Below are positions 1 through 11,624 of a stretch of 64,000 nucleotides of DNA, piece by piece. The translations under genes were made by a program, and so were the position numbers. The notes under the pieces are model-generated. The model was not told the DNA's origin. It did no database searches and saw only the letters and a list, made by a program, of their open reading frames with translations. Source of the stretch: Allolobophora icterica (Eukaryota; Annelida; Clitellata; Crassiclitellata; Lumbricidae); NCBI GenBank assembly GCA_963556255.1, contig OY744608.1, positions 14,291,507-14,355,506 on the forward strand, in the 5' to 3' direction. How positions within the stretch are numbered: position 1 is the stretch's first letter; each line of letters opens with the position of its first letter.

Positions 1-220
1 CCTGTACACCATGATAATAATTGAATTCATGCTGAAACTGAGTGCTTAGGGACTGATTTTGTTGAAGTCTTGTTGTCCTGCCAACTCCCCCTTACTCTAC
101 CCCTCCCTGTCAGCTTCTGTCTTGCTTCATGTGATTTCCATTCCCTTCAAGCAGACCCAGACATGAATGGCTCCTAATGATATGCAAAGAACATAAGACT
201 ACCTAGTACCTAGTGCCCAT

Positions 221-267
221 TGTGTGTGTGTGCATGCGCACGCATGTGCGTGTGTGTGTGTGTGTGG
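221..267. repeat. (TG)n microsatellite, imperfect
   Basis: An alternating TG tract is interrupted by a CATGCGCACGCATGTGCG segment that is itself alternating purine-pyrimidine and could adopt Z-DNA. It lies downstream of MSK exon B in the MSK transcription direction, so probably in the next MSK intron. The rest of 1-1090 shows no exon I can support. Confidence 0.85.
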
Positions 268-1090
268 CTTAAAAGCCCTTTGACCTGGATTTATATAAAT
301 ATGCCCATGGCAGTCTTACCCAACAGAGACCACTCCAGGTGGACATATGCACTCATGTCCACTCAAGGTGGACAGTTTTACAACAGTGCCACATGTTTCA
401 GGCACATGCTCAATGAGAATCAAGCAAACGTGGCTAAACCTGGCTAATAATCCGGTTGGCAGAACTTAGTTAAATCTGTGCTAAAACTGGCTAATAAACT
501 GACTGAGCTAAACTGACTTAAATCTGGGTTAATACTGGATAACAGAGCATCCATAAACCGGGTAACAACATTCACACACTGAAGCTGGATTGCACCTGGC
601 AAGCTCATACACTGTAAGCCTGTAAGGACATAAATCATATGCTCTGTTCTTTTGATAACTTATGAACCATAAAGCAAAGACAGAAAACAAGATATGCATT
701 GTAATGAATGTACAATATATACAAAACCTCTTCAAGATATTCCTACAAAGCTCTTTAAACAGTGCACTAAGCAATAAGCCTGTACACACCCACTGGCAAG
801 ACCACGGTGGTTAACCCTTACCTCCATTTTCTGCTGGATGCCCACAAGATACAAATGATCATCATGACTCAAAATTATTTATACATTGAATAAGGGATAG
901 GGGTATGCCTTTAGGGTGAATATCCTGTTTATACCATCTAGTGATATCATAAACAGGTTAATGGTAAATGCTACTCTTTTTTGACTTGGCCTTGCACCTG
1001 ATTAGGATTTGCTGAACACATTCGTTAGAAAAGTTTGGTAACATTACATTCAAAAATGACATTAGTGAACAAGAAAATCAGAAAACAAAC

Positions 1091-4000
1091 CTCCTGTTCC
1101 AAGTACTTTGAGAAGTTCAAAATCTTGCATCCCAACCTTATCTTGTCCTCGCATGTTTACTAAAACATTCAGTAAAATAAGAATCCGTTAAATGCAGAAC
1201 ATGTAATGCATACGCAGGGCCACATCAACAAAAGAGAATAAAAACTAGAGGCCAGGATACGGACAACATAAACCAACAAGGTGTTCAAAGAATGTGGAAT
1301 GAAGGCAGCAAAAAGTTAACACGCAGTTTTGACTTTTATAACTGAGCAACCTCTTTCAGAGCAACGCACAGACCAACCACTGTGAAGCAACCATCGAAAA
1401 CAGTGAGCTTAAGGAAATACAGTGCAGACCTATTTATGCATGGTCGTCAGAAGGCAACACAACCACAACCATTCATTATAGACCACATTAAATGCAGGTG
1501 AAGAGAGTTATGCCGAAATAAAGTAATGATTCAACTTTTAGCATGGCCACTCAAAGACACAAGCTGTCTGATGTGAAGGCACTTGCACTGTAGCCTGCAA
1601 CTACAAGATTTTTTATAATTACTTGAAAGGCCTGGATACGGGCAAAAGTGATTGTGATTTAATACCAGACAATTTGTTTCTGGCCATACTAACATCCAAT
1701 ATTTCCAGACATTATTTTGTGAACTGCTTGGCATATCCGTACACAGCTGCTTTAACCTTGAATGAGACAGCTCTGGCTTGTTTTAGCTAGGCAAGCTATG
1801 GCTAGCAAGGTTACAAGTACCATAATTATCTGGGTTATAGCTTCTACTAAGTCTGAACCCCATAAGGCATTTTCATATTGGAGACACTGTATCTAAGATT
1901 GATACAGATAATGTTGCCTTTGTTGGTGCATAGGAGATCCGATGTCCAAGTTCATGCAGCATGTGTATTGGTTTTAACACTTTCACGACGAGTTGCATTG
2001 GTTTCCAAGTCGATATTAGTACACACTCGTTGTTAAAGTGTTAAACAAATTCTACCATGCAGCAGTGATGGGCAATAGTTAACTAAAAAGTTGTTAACTT
2101 TTAGTTTAACTACAAAATTTTAGTTAAGGAAAAAGTTTAACTAAAAAAATTAGTTTAGTTAAAACCATAGTTTAACTAAAAAGTCTTAGTTGCTAACTAA
2201 AAGTTTAACTAAAACAATCAGCAATATGCAACTATTTTCCGCACTGAACATTGAACACTGTCAACAACTCAACGCGAAACTTACTGATTAACACTGCATG
2301 GTTTTAGCATTAACAGCCTGTGTTTTCAAATTCATAAACTACTTACAGTCTGCCTGTAACTGTATGCTAGAACAGTACACATTGCATAGTTTGAAGGTGA
2401 AATTGTCACTGACGCTCTGCATTATTACAGTTCACTTAACCTCTGTTATTGTGAAAATGTTTGTCGAAAAAGTTGGAAAAAGTTTAACTACTTTTTTTAG
2501 TTTAGTTAACTAATTTCCAAAATCAGTTGCCAACTTTAGTTAAACTATATTTTTTTAGTTGGAAAATAGTTTTAGTTTAACTAAAAAAAATAGTTTAGTG
2601 CCCATCACTGCCATGCAGCACTATAGATAAGTTCTGGTATCACGTGTTAATGTGTCTCACATGTTAAACAGGTAGCATTGAGAAGAATGGTACAGCTGCG
2701 TGTTAAGCCAATTTACGTGTGTCACGTAACAGGAGAAAGTGGAAGACAGGAAAACCACAGGATTTCCACACCGATAATTACCATATCAGCAAGTGCAAAG
2801 TAAATTTCTAGAAAAGCTTCAACTTTTCACAGCAAAAGTACAATAGTACACTCTGCACTTCTTCAGTTTATACTCTCGAGCACCAGAATGACTTGGGAGT
2901 TATTTCTACGATGATGGCCAGCTGGAAAGCATTACAGGTCCACTGACTTTACATTTTTCTCAGCTTAACATCCACAAGCCACAAACCAAAGACGGAAAAC
3001 CTACCATGTACAGGCCAACCATCTCTGTCTCCAAAGGAAACAATTTGTAACGTACGTACTATGCTGCATGTTTTCGAACTCTGCATGTGCTTTTCTCAGA
3101 GAAGCAAGACGCTGATCTAACTGATGATCAACATGAATTTCATACTACTCTGTTTTGCAAAACTGACTTCTTCCAAAGAGTTATAGTCTGTGCAGTGATG
3201 CTACTGCATCAAAAATGATGAGTAAGTGAACAAATATGCACAATGTTTCACATCACACCATCAAGGTCACAAGTATTCAGGACTTAATCAATACAAAGGG
3301 GTTTTCAGCAAGGACTGCTAAACATTATTACTTACTTCCAGGGGCAGCGCTACACCTGGGCGAGCCAGGGCAAATGCCCTGGTAAAAAAGCCTTTGCCCT
3401 GGTCGTTGCCCTGCCCGAATTTTTGCCCTGCCCAGAATTTGTTCGAGCATAAATCACCCCCTGCACTGGTTACTTGTATGACTGCCCTGGCTATGCCCTG
3501 GTTACAGAAAATGTCTGGCACCGCCACTGCTTACCTCCGATGGGTTCCTAAAGCACCACATAAATGTTCACAATATATAGTTCACAGACAGAGAAACAAA
3601 GTGAAAAAAACATTTCAAGCAAATGAACTCTTTAGATTAAGCCTATTGCTGCTAATTGTGGTTGACGGCCAGGTAGCTGGAATTGGAATATGCCCTGCAG
3701 CATTTCCATGGGCATCAGATGGGAACCCTATGGAAATGTGGGCTCTATGTGGGATGCTGGCAAGGTAATAAGCTAGAAATCGAAGCAAAAGATACATTAA
3801 TGAAAACTAAGTTTGATCTGCTGCAAAAATTATGAAGCTTTTGGGCAACTTTACGGATCTGTTGTACTGATCAGGACTGAACTGCGTTTGCGGAAAACAA
3901 AAAAAGACAAAGCATATGACGCCCCTGAAAATCCGCAAAATCCGGCTTCAGCGACCGCCTTTTCAGACAGCACACGACTCGTCCATTCTCCCGCGACATG

Positions 4001-4304
4001 CCCCTCCCAAGCTGCTACCAAAGTACAGCGAGCAACGACCTTTAAGGTCGGATGATTTCAACTTCGTGCGACAACAATACATTCATTCTACGCACCTTCG
4101 GAAATTTAATTCCGCTGGAAACCGTGTAAAATCTCCACCCGACAATGACACAGAAAAGAACAAAACCATGCCACCACATTCAGCCGATCATCTAGGGCAT
4201 CAGTTCAATCAAGACACATCCTTGCAGGCATCGGCTCAATTCTACCTACCTTCCGTCAGTTCGTGCGTTACTACGCCTAGTTCGCTCGTCGTCTGCTCCT
4301 GCAT
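1091..4304 (-). CDS. RPS6KA5: MSK-type kinase (RPS6KA4/5 family), first two coding exons, partial
   Basis: Two exons join in phase. Exon A is 4304-4250: its ATG opens MQEQTTSELGVVTHELTE and it ends at a GAAG|GTAGGT donor. Exon B is 1159-1091, following a TTTTAG acceptor, and reads VNMRGQDKVGMQDFELLKVL then GTG before a GG|GTTTGT donor. This matches the N-terminus of mitogen- and stress-activated kinases: a short leader with a T-x-HEL word, then KVG-x-x-DFELLKVLGTG, the first strand and start of the glycine loop of the N-terminal AGC kinase domain. MSK1/2 are nuclear two-kinase enzymes activated by ERK and p38 that phosphorylate CREB and histone H3. The remaining kinase lies beyond base 1. The 3.1 kb intron (1160-4249) holds three small transposons. 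Whether it corresponds to vertebrate MSK1 or MSK2 cannot be told from 42 residues, so the symbol is a family label. Exon B is firm; exon A rests on phase, donor and N-terminal similarity. Confidence 0.8.
1978..2040. mobile_element. 63-bp TTAA-flanked MITE, copy 1
   Basis: A 63-bp unit begins CACTTTCACGACGAG and ends CTCGTTGTTAAAGTG, so its ends are near-perfect 15-bp inverted repeats, and it is flanked on both sides by TTAA (1974-1977 and 2041-2044). An equally long relative lies at 24020-24082, also between TTAA tetranucleotides. TTAA duplication is typical of piggyBac-like (and Kolobok) transposons. The unit is far too small to encode anything. It sits in the first MSK intron. Confidence 0.75.
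2063..2610. mobile_element. hAT-type non-autonomous element with perfect 8-bp TSD
   Basis: The element starts CAGTGATGGGCAATAG and ends TAGTGCCCATCACTG, and is flanked by identical octamers CCATGCAG at 2055-2062 and 2611-2618. CAGTG termini with an 8-bp duplication are the hAT signature. Both inner ends are built of repeated TTAACTAAAA / TTTTAGTTAA words, so much of the element can fold back. The 71-codon frame inside has no recognisable domain and is not called as a gene. Confidence 0.88.
3339..3529. mobile_element. hAT-type MITE, 191 bp
   Basis: Termini are CAGGGGCAGCGCTACA and TCTGGCACCGCCACTG, imperfect inverted repeats of each other. Flanking octamers CTTACTTC (3331-3338) and CTTACCTC (3530-3537) match at 7 of 8 positions, as expected of an aged target duplication. 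The interior repeats GCCCTGG or CCAGGGC several times. It lies in the MSK first intron. Confidence 0.78.
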
Positions 4305-4729
4305 CGTTACGGTTTCGCATTAAATTCGCCGATCGCACAGCAAAGATCGATCAAAATCGCCGACGACTTTGTTATTAATTTCGTGTCCGATTCATCGCCG
4401 CTTCTTCCGTCGTTTCGCAGAAGCACTCCTCACCAGCGGAGCTCGGCCAAACACCGTCGACTCCCCCCGCCTTCGACGAGACCAAAAATGGCAGCCATAC
4501 AACCTGCTTCTAAGTAAGCGCGCAGAACAGTCTACAGTCAATACACGCTGTTTTCTAATTTTGCCAGTTTTGATTTTATCTGCGTCTTCGAATGAAAACT
4601 GCAGTTCATATAATTTTGTAGACAAATGGATAAGAGCATCAAGTCTCGTTATCTACAGTCGACGATACCATGCCTGTTCATGAGTGGTCTCGAGGATGTT
4701 TGACGGTCTTCAGGAGGCGGAAAGAATAG
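4305..4729 (-). promoter_or_regulatory. Probable MSK promoter and 5' UTR region
   Basis: This stretch lies directly upstream of the MSK start codon on the minus strand. It is richer in CG dinucleotides (GCCGATCGC, GTCGTTTCGC, CTTCGACGAG) than the introns, as expected of an invertebrate promoter or first exon. No TATA box was identified. Open frames here on either strand are not supported by any motif. The exact transcription start is unknown. Confidence 0.4.
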
Positions 4730-4830
4730 TTAGGGTTAGGGTTAGGGTTAGGGTTAGGGTTAGGGTTAGGGGGTTAGGGTCAGGGTTAGGGTTAGGGTTA
4801 GGGTTAGGGTTAGGGTTAGGGTTAGGGTTA
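4730..4830 (+). repeat. Interstitial telomere-type (TTAGGG)n block
   Basis: About 16 units of TTAGGG run almost uninterrupted for 101 bp, with one unit carrying an extra GG and one reading TCAGGG. TTAGGG is the telomere repeat of most animals other than most arthropods and nematodes. Unique sequence lies on both sides, so this is internal, not a chromosome end. From 4831 to 5707 I see nothing further that can be supported. Confidence 0.95.
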
Positions 4831-5707
4831 TACTGTGATTAAACTCCAGGGAGCAGGTCATGAGTAATAATTGTTAAAGCTTTACCATTTTAACCTCGTG
4901 TCGTCAAATTTTTGTAGGGGCGTTAGCCATCCCTGTTTGTATTTGGGTTCGCTAGATAGCGCTAAAGGCGTATCAATAAACTTGTCCTAACAGTGATTGT
5001 AAGACGAACCTCACTTCCTGATTCACATTACGCCAGCTATACCAAAGATATTGACTACGATGCCATAATATGATTGACAACGTTGGGAATTCTATAACTT
5101 AAGTCTTAAGCGCTCCTTTATGACAAGCGTCTAACTGCGAGCATAGTTTACATTCTTAAAATTATAGAGTTAAACAATATGATAAACATATTTATATGTT
5201 AAATTATTTTGATTAAATGTTTATACACTCACGTAGAGCATGTATTCTAAAACTTTGCTTTCGGCCCCATGTATATCATGTGGTCATTTTTATAGCAGAA
5301 AAAGGTTGCGACAATAAATTGCACAATATGAGAAGTACGCTGTCGCAATAAGTGGTTTGTGCGCAAAGTCATAGCATGCGCTGCCACCTGACGTCTTGTA
5401 TTTATTGTCGGGCGTATTATATGCTTCGCAAAAGATACGGATAAACGCACTAGGTAGAAAAGGTTTGATTTCCCGAGTTCATTGATATTAGTACTGCAGC
5501 ATTAACCATAAACATAGGCAATCGGTTGTTTCTGGTAAGAAATTTTCTATTTTCGTTATCAGCCGCTAACGTTTAGCGGAATGTTACGTCATTTTGTATT
5601 TTGTTTTTTTATCAGCCAGCGTCATTCTTTTTATTATTAGAATACGGTTTCCGGCGAAGTGGGTTTATTGCGTATTGATTGCTTTTCTACGGTTTCTGCG
5701 GTTTCTG

Positions 5708-5803
5708 CCTTCCGGGAAGCGTATTCGTAGACCATACAGCGCTACGTCTTACAGGGCTATATCGACCAATAGGATACGAGTTATAAATAGCGTGACCTAG
5801 TTT
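5708..5803 (+). repeat. Left terminal inverted repeat of the MULE
   Basis: It begins CCTTCCGGGAAGCGTATTCG and ends at GCGTGACCTAGTTT. It is inverted and repeated at 13028-13123 with about 92 of 96 identical bases. The transposase start codon follows 27 bp inside the TIR, so the repeat probably carries the promoter; a TTATAAATAG word at 5781-5790 could act as a TATA box. Confidence 0.9.
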
Positions 5804-5830
5804 CGCCTACCGCCGATAATAGTTGACAAA

Positions 5831-8800
5831 ATGGCGATTCAGGGCGCTCGTTTCGAATGGTTACCTGAAAACTTTCGCAATTCCGTCGTTGATTACAAAG
5901 CGAAAGACGATGGCGGTTTCCAGGCGACGGTGCGGACAAACGCGGCGACGAAAGACGACATGGCTAAGTGGCTGTGCGATTTCGAACTCCGTACGAAGAC
6001 GAAGTGGCGGGTGCGATCAACCTTCCCTAGTGTACAGCGTCTGTCTTACCGCATTGACTACGTCTGCCAACACAGCTCGTTTAACAAAAACGACACAAAA
6101 CGAGCTTCTAAGAACAGCACTTGCTCTGCAAAGCTCACTCAGAAGGTGCACTTAGTCACGAAGTGGACGAAACAGAGTAATCCACACGTCAAGGTAGGCC
6201 TTAATACATCAAAATATCAACATGTTACCCCTGTGCCTAAATCCTTGCATTGGCTTCCTGTTCAGCAAAGAAAAAGTTTTCAAATTGGGGCTCATCGTTT
6301 ATAAAACTTTGAATTCTGGCCAGCCACAATACTTAAATCAGTTCTTACTCCCCAGACTTATCAATTATTCAACGAGGTCATCTGATTATCTTTGTCTGGT
6401 CATACCTAAATCCAGAACTGTTCTTGGTGAACGAGCTTTTTCGGTTGCTGGACTTACTTTTTGGAACTCTCTCCCTGTGTCTGTCCGCTCTGCTCAGTCG
6501 CTTGCGTCGTTTCATTCTCAACTTAAAACTTACCTGCTTAAATTGCTTATCCACCATAGGCTGCCTCTGTGTCTTACGGACTGACCTTCTGGATTTTGAC
6601 CTGATTACGGCTTGGTTTGGTGTGCCATCAGTTTCTGCCTTGTGCATTAGACACCGGCGCAACAGAAGTTACTAATTACATTACCTAAATTTTAGGTCTA
6701 ATATTTTTGTTACAGGAATGGACCATAAGACAAACTGATTAAATTTGTAATACCAGGGTAACTAGTATACCAGAATTAAAGCTCAGATTTAGAAGCTTTA
6801 CCTAAATCAAGACAAAGTGGTTCAATCTAGTAAAAACCTGCATTGAATGTAACAATAGCTAGCTGTATAATCTGCACTTGAATGTGATTAATTTTTTAGC
6901 AAATACTTTTGTAAACGCCAAGATCATGTGAATATGCCAACTTTACACAGAGTTACAGCCTTAAATGTGTCATTTTCATAAGTGGGCTATTATCAGAGTT
7001 GTACCATTTTACATTTTGTATATATCTGTGGTTTGATTTATGTTAGTAAATGAACAACTCAAAACGATATTTTATCATAGGTATATGGTTGTTTCTTCCA
7101 GTAGTTGTTAGGTTCTCTGGTTCTGTTGCAGGATGGATTGCCAGGAGTCGTTGAACTGAGAAATGTTCACAACCACTCTCTGAAGACTGCCGCAGCCCTT
7201 CTGCATCTTCCGCCCACTGCTGAAAGTCGTCAGCAGTTTGAGGAGTACTTCGCCAATGGCATGGTCGTCTCTGAAGCGATGAAGTACCACACGAGTGTAC
7301 TTGAGCTGAGGAGTGATGTGAGTGAGGCACTGTTGGCAGATGGCTCGGTCAACCCAAAGTACAGCACAGTGCGCTGGTGGTATGACGAGTGGCGACGGTG
7401 CAACCTTGGACCACGGACTGGCCCTGCTGTATTGAAGGTTTGGGCTTTTCTTTGCACATTACATTCAGCTCTTTAGACTCCAGATAGGCAGCATGTTAAA
7501 ATAATTGTAATTAGTAACTTGTAATGTGCCAGTGTCTAATGCAGAAGGCATGAGCCAATGGCGCACCAAAACCAAGCAGTGATCGGGTCAAGATCAAGAA
7601 GATCAGTCCGTAAGACAGTGAGGCAGCTTATGGTGGATAATCAATTTGGAAGAGCTGAGTTTTCACTTGAGAACAAAATGACACAGAGCAGGCACACAAG
7701 GGAAAGAGTTTCAAGAAGTAGCCGCAATTTTAAACAAATTCCTTGTTGAACAGGAAGCCAAGCAAAGATTTAAGCACAGGGGTTATATATTCATATTTGG
7801 ATATATTGGAATTGGCTCTAGCCAAAGAGTTCTGAACTCTGTGCAACCTCAGCATATTTGAGTTGTATTTGACTTGCTGATATCAGTAAAAAGCGAATTA
7901 CAATGATCAAGGCAACTGGAAACCAATGTGTTTGTCAGAGATACAATTTACATGGCCAGTGAGTGAATTGAAAACAATGTCTAGATTAGTCACTGTCTTT
8001 TGTACCTTTAGGTGTTGGAGGAAAAGCTGGAGTCCTACAGAGAGCTTGGACATCGTGTTGCATTGCACAAAGATCCTCTGGCTGTTGTCATCGTGACGCC
8101 AATCATGCAACGTGCCAACGCACTTCGAGAAGCGTCACAAATCGCATTTGTTGACTCGACGGCCAGTTGTGACTGCGAAAATCATTCTCTGACATTTATC
8201 TTGGCGCCATGTGCTGCTGGAGCTGTTCCACTTGGCATCCTAATCACTACCAGCCAGTCAACTGCTGACTACAATCTAGCCTTCTCTCTTTTCAAAGCAG
8301 TCACTGAGCCAGACTGTTTCGGTGGCAAGGGTCACCCCCTGACATTCATAACTGACGACAGTGATGCGGAGCAATGTGCTTTACATGAAGTGTGGCCTGA
8401 AAGCAACACAAAACTCTGCTTATTTCACGTTCAGCAGGCTGTCTGGCGTTGGCTATGGGACGTGAAGCACAGCATCCTGAAGCAGGACCGCAAACCACTG
8501 ATGCAGTCGTTTCAGCAGCTGGTACGTGCCACAAATATCAGTGATGTCAGCAATGCGTATGCACATGAGTTCGACAGCAGTTTATGGACCAAATACCCAC
8601 AGTGGAAGCAATACATGATATCTTATTGGGAACGTCGGCACTTGTGGTGTATGGCATGGAGGGACAGTACGATGATGGGTCACAACACAAATAATTACTG
8701 CGAGTCCACAATACGACTCTACAAGGATATTGTGCTCGGTAGGTGTAAGGCTTACAATATTGTGACATTGATTGACTTCACATGTACTGTCATGGAGGAC

Positions 8801-9673
8801 TACTATCGTGGTAGACTGCGTCTGTTTTCTCAGGCCCGTGTCCACAAACCTCGACTGATTCTGGAGAGTCTGGTACGGAAGGCGGATTACATCAGTGCCA
8901 GTGACATTGTTGCCATCGATGACATGTACTCGGTTCCTAGTGAAAAGAACACCAGTGTGCCAGTTGAAGATCATGTTTTCTACTTTGTCAACTGCAGCCT
9001 GGGCACATGTACGTGTAATGCCGCTAAGTCTGGCCACTTCTGCAAGCACCAAGCTGCTGTTTGGAAGCACACTGGATCTTGGATGCCATCATTACCACCA
9101 GTTTCCGCTGAAGATCGTCACCGAATGGCTGTGCTTGCTCTTGGGGATTGCGTAGAAGATGTATCATTTTACGCTGACTTCCAGCATCCCGTGGAGTCTC
9201 AACCCATTCAAGCCAGGGACATCACAGTAAGTGACTCGACAGCCGTTCAAGTTTCGGTGCAAGCACCACCTGACATTACAGACGATGTCACCCCAAATGC
9301 CGACAGCAGCAGTTTCAGACTAGTAATTGAAAAGATGTGTCAGTTGAATGAATGCTTTCAGTCAACTCCTGCTGCAACAGCAAAAATTTTGAAACGTCTG
9401 AACCACATCACGACTGCAACTCAGTGGGAAACATTCTTGCACACGCAAGGTGCTGGGGTGAGTTGTGTATACCGAAGCGGTTCAACCATACGTGTTCAGC
9501 CAACAGCACTTAGCCGTCGTCGACCTGCTGTCACACGAGGCAGCAAACGTATTGCTGCAGGAAGGCCACCGCTGACTGCTCTTGAACGCTATCATCAGAA
9601 GCGTCGACATGGTCTCAGTCTGAACGTTGCATTGAACCAGCCTAATGCAAAACAGCATGGCAAAGCTCACTGA
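5831..9673 (+). CDS. MULE transposase with WRKY/GCM1-like zinc site and SWIM finger
   Basis: Three exons join in phase 0: 5831-6193, 7132-7437 and 8012-9673, giving 776 residues. Donors are AAG|GTAGGC and AAG|GTTTGG; acceptors are TTGCAG and TTTAG. Exon 1 has the N-terminal Cys...Cys and exon 2 the H-N-H pair of a WRKY/GCM1-type zinc site, the usual DNA-binding head of Mutator transposases. Exon 3 holds the MULE RNase H-like core: D271 in AFVDST, D338/D339 in TFITDDSDAE, the C-x-x-H element in LCLFHVQQ, and E454 in NNYCESTIRLYKD. A SWIM finger follows (C556-x-C558 ... C567-x-H569). The C-terminus is basic. The frame is intact throughout. The intact frame and near-identical TIRs favour an active or recently active transposase over a domesticated gene. 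Confidence 0.85.
6205..6690 (+). mobile_element. LINE 3' fragment (CR1/L2-like) in MULE intron 1
   Basis: Translation gives the conserved tail that follows the reverse transcriptase in CR1/L2-like LINEs: LHWLPVQQR, then FKLGLIVYKTLNSGQPQYL, then LGERAFSVAGLTFWNSLPVS and LASFHSQLKTYLL. A frameshift separates the first block from the rest. The 3' end (GCATTAGACACCGGCGCAAC) recurs at 7500, 35460, 48820 and 55800, showing a repeated family. Confidence 0.75.
7500..7790 (-). mobile_element. LINE 3' fragment, same family, opposite strand, in MULE intron 2
   Basis: Read on the minus strand this matches the 3' end of the fragment at 6205-6690, including the terminal GTCTTACGGACTGATCTTCT and GCATTAGACACTGGC words. 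The two fragments are therefore inverted relative to each other across transposase exon 2. The coding part is degenerate. Confidence 0.7.
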
Positions 9674-10288
9674 AAACTGAACTGTTGTTTTTCATCTGGG
9701 TTTTAAATATGATAATACATTGAATTGTTCATAGCCACTTTGAATTTGTGCTATTCATGGTGACCATGTTTTGATTGTTGGTGTTCATGGCCAGTTTGGA
9801 GTTATGTTGCTCTTGGTTTCTTTAGCTCTGTATTTTTCGGGCACTTTTGACTTGTGTAGTTCATGGCCACTTTTGATATCGTTGCTCATTCTGAGAACTT
9901 TTACTTCAGATGTCCTCTAGGCATAATTTAGCAGTTGCATTTTGTGTGAAATTTTAAATTTCTATGTTTCAAAACTGAATTTAATGTGGATGTGTTTATG
10001 AAGTTGAGTTCGATTTTGAAGAGCATAGGGTTACGTGGAGTTTCTTGAGCGACAGTGATTTATAATGAATCTAAGATCATATTGTTAGTTTTATGTTGAA
10101 GAAGTAGGTTAACTTGTGAATTTTGTGCTATCATCATCATCATCAACAGGATAGTTTTCAATGGATGATGAGATAAAGACTAGACAGGGAACAGGACAAC
10201 CTGTTGGGTTGACTGTGACAAAACTTAATGGAATGGTGTTGAGCTTATGCTTCTGTACGATTCTTAATATTCAGGCAAATTGTTGCTG

Positions 10289-10866
10289 AATAAATTGTCT
10301 TACTGAGTGATTATATTTCCGTGTGTTGGTCTGCCCTGTGGTTGCTGGTTTAGTTGTGTAGCACACGACTTCTTATGAAAATGAGGGGATCGAAATGCAG
10401 TATGTTGCAATTGATGAAAGCACGAGAAAAGATTTATTTCTTTATTTGACATCTTGTTGTGTCGAGTGTTGAACCTTGCCTGAGAGGATCTGCGTGTAAG
10501 GATTTGGAATAAGTCACATGCTTGCATAGCACAATTAGTCGACACTCGTGCTTAGCACCGTCAATTGATGCCTTTGTTAAGTGGTGGTGCTGTTCGAATT
10601 TAATTAAAATAAATTAATTAATGGGGGTCACAGTTGTATCACTTTGATGTTGTCTTACAGCTGTTCTTTGTTTGAGACATTCGTCAGTGAACAGCACTAA
10701 TTTTGTTATAGCTGCCGATTAATTATCTCCTTTTGGATGTATGTAAAATTGTCATGTTTTGTCCTGCTTCTTTCTCAAATTGTTGCCAGTAACTGCAGGA
10801 CTTTTCAAGATTCTGACTCTGAGTGCAGACTGTAAAAGTTGCCTACATGTAAGTTCAATCAATAAA
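10289..10866 (+). terminator. Candidate poly(A) signals of the MULE gene
   Basis: AATAAA occurs at 10289-10294 and 10861-10866 downstream of the transposase stop at 9673. Either could end the transcript. The sequence between the stop codon and 11040 contains no other feature I can support except a short (ATC)n tract near 10130. Confidence 0.35.
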
Positions 10867-11047
10867 ATGATGTGAAACGAATTCGTTTGACAGTGTTGCA
10901 GAGGTGTGTTTTTTCAGTAGAGGACTTTAGTGACTCGGTGATACTTTATTGAACAGTGGTCTCTTACTGATTACCAACAATTAAGTAAACTGAAGGGCCT
11001 GAATTGTTCCACTAACAGAGTTGCCCAGTTCCAATGCACGAACTTAA

Positions 11048-11135
11048 ATCCCATTTGCACTATAATGACAGTGTGTTTGTTAGGTCGCTATAACATCCCA
11101 TTTGCACTATAATGACAGTGCCTTTGTTAGAGCGC
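11048..11135. repeat. Tandem duplication, about 43-bp unit
   Basis: CATTTGCACTATAATGACAG occurs twice, followed in each copy by TG..TTTGTTAG and a CGCT word. Two copies only. Confidence 0.7.
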
Positions 11136-11624
11136 TAACAAATGTGCAGATACGTACATACAATAATTATGTATGTAGCACCTTTGTTTGGGCTGTCAAG
11201 TATGCTACATTATAGTCTTTCAGAGGTGGCCAAAAACATACCGGTAGTTGCTTTCTAACATTATTTTGGCGATTCATTTTGCTTTTAAAATGCTTTAACA
11301 TCTAAGAAGCAAAGGTTAGAGAACCAAGTAAAGGTGCTATATTCCATGTGGAACATAGGGAGGTGCCATTTCCTTTTCATAGTGCATTGGAGGTAACAAC
11401 ATCTCGTTTGCGTGTATTAAAATAGCTGAGCAATATTATTGGCAGAGGTAACCATCTGCATGCTAGTTGAATATATATGACTACTTTTATACAAATGCTA
11501 CACCGTGACTTCTTTGATACGTAAACTTAAGTGACAAGGGTATCTGCCAACTGATACTCCTACATCTGACCTGTTGTGTTCTAAGGCTGATGATAATAAT
11601 AATAATAATCTTTTTCTTTATTAA

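Noticed and set aside
4369..4683. Frames of 77-104 codons upstream of MSK
   Set aside because: They overlap on both strands in CG-rich promoter sequence and contain no domain; the MSK start at 4304 explains the region.
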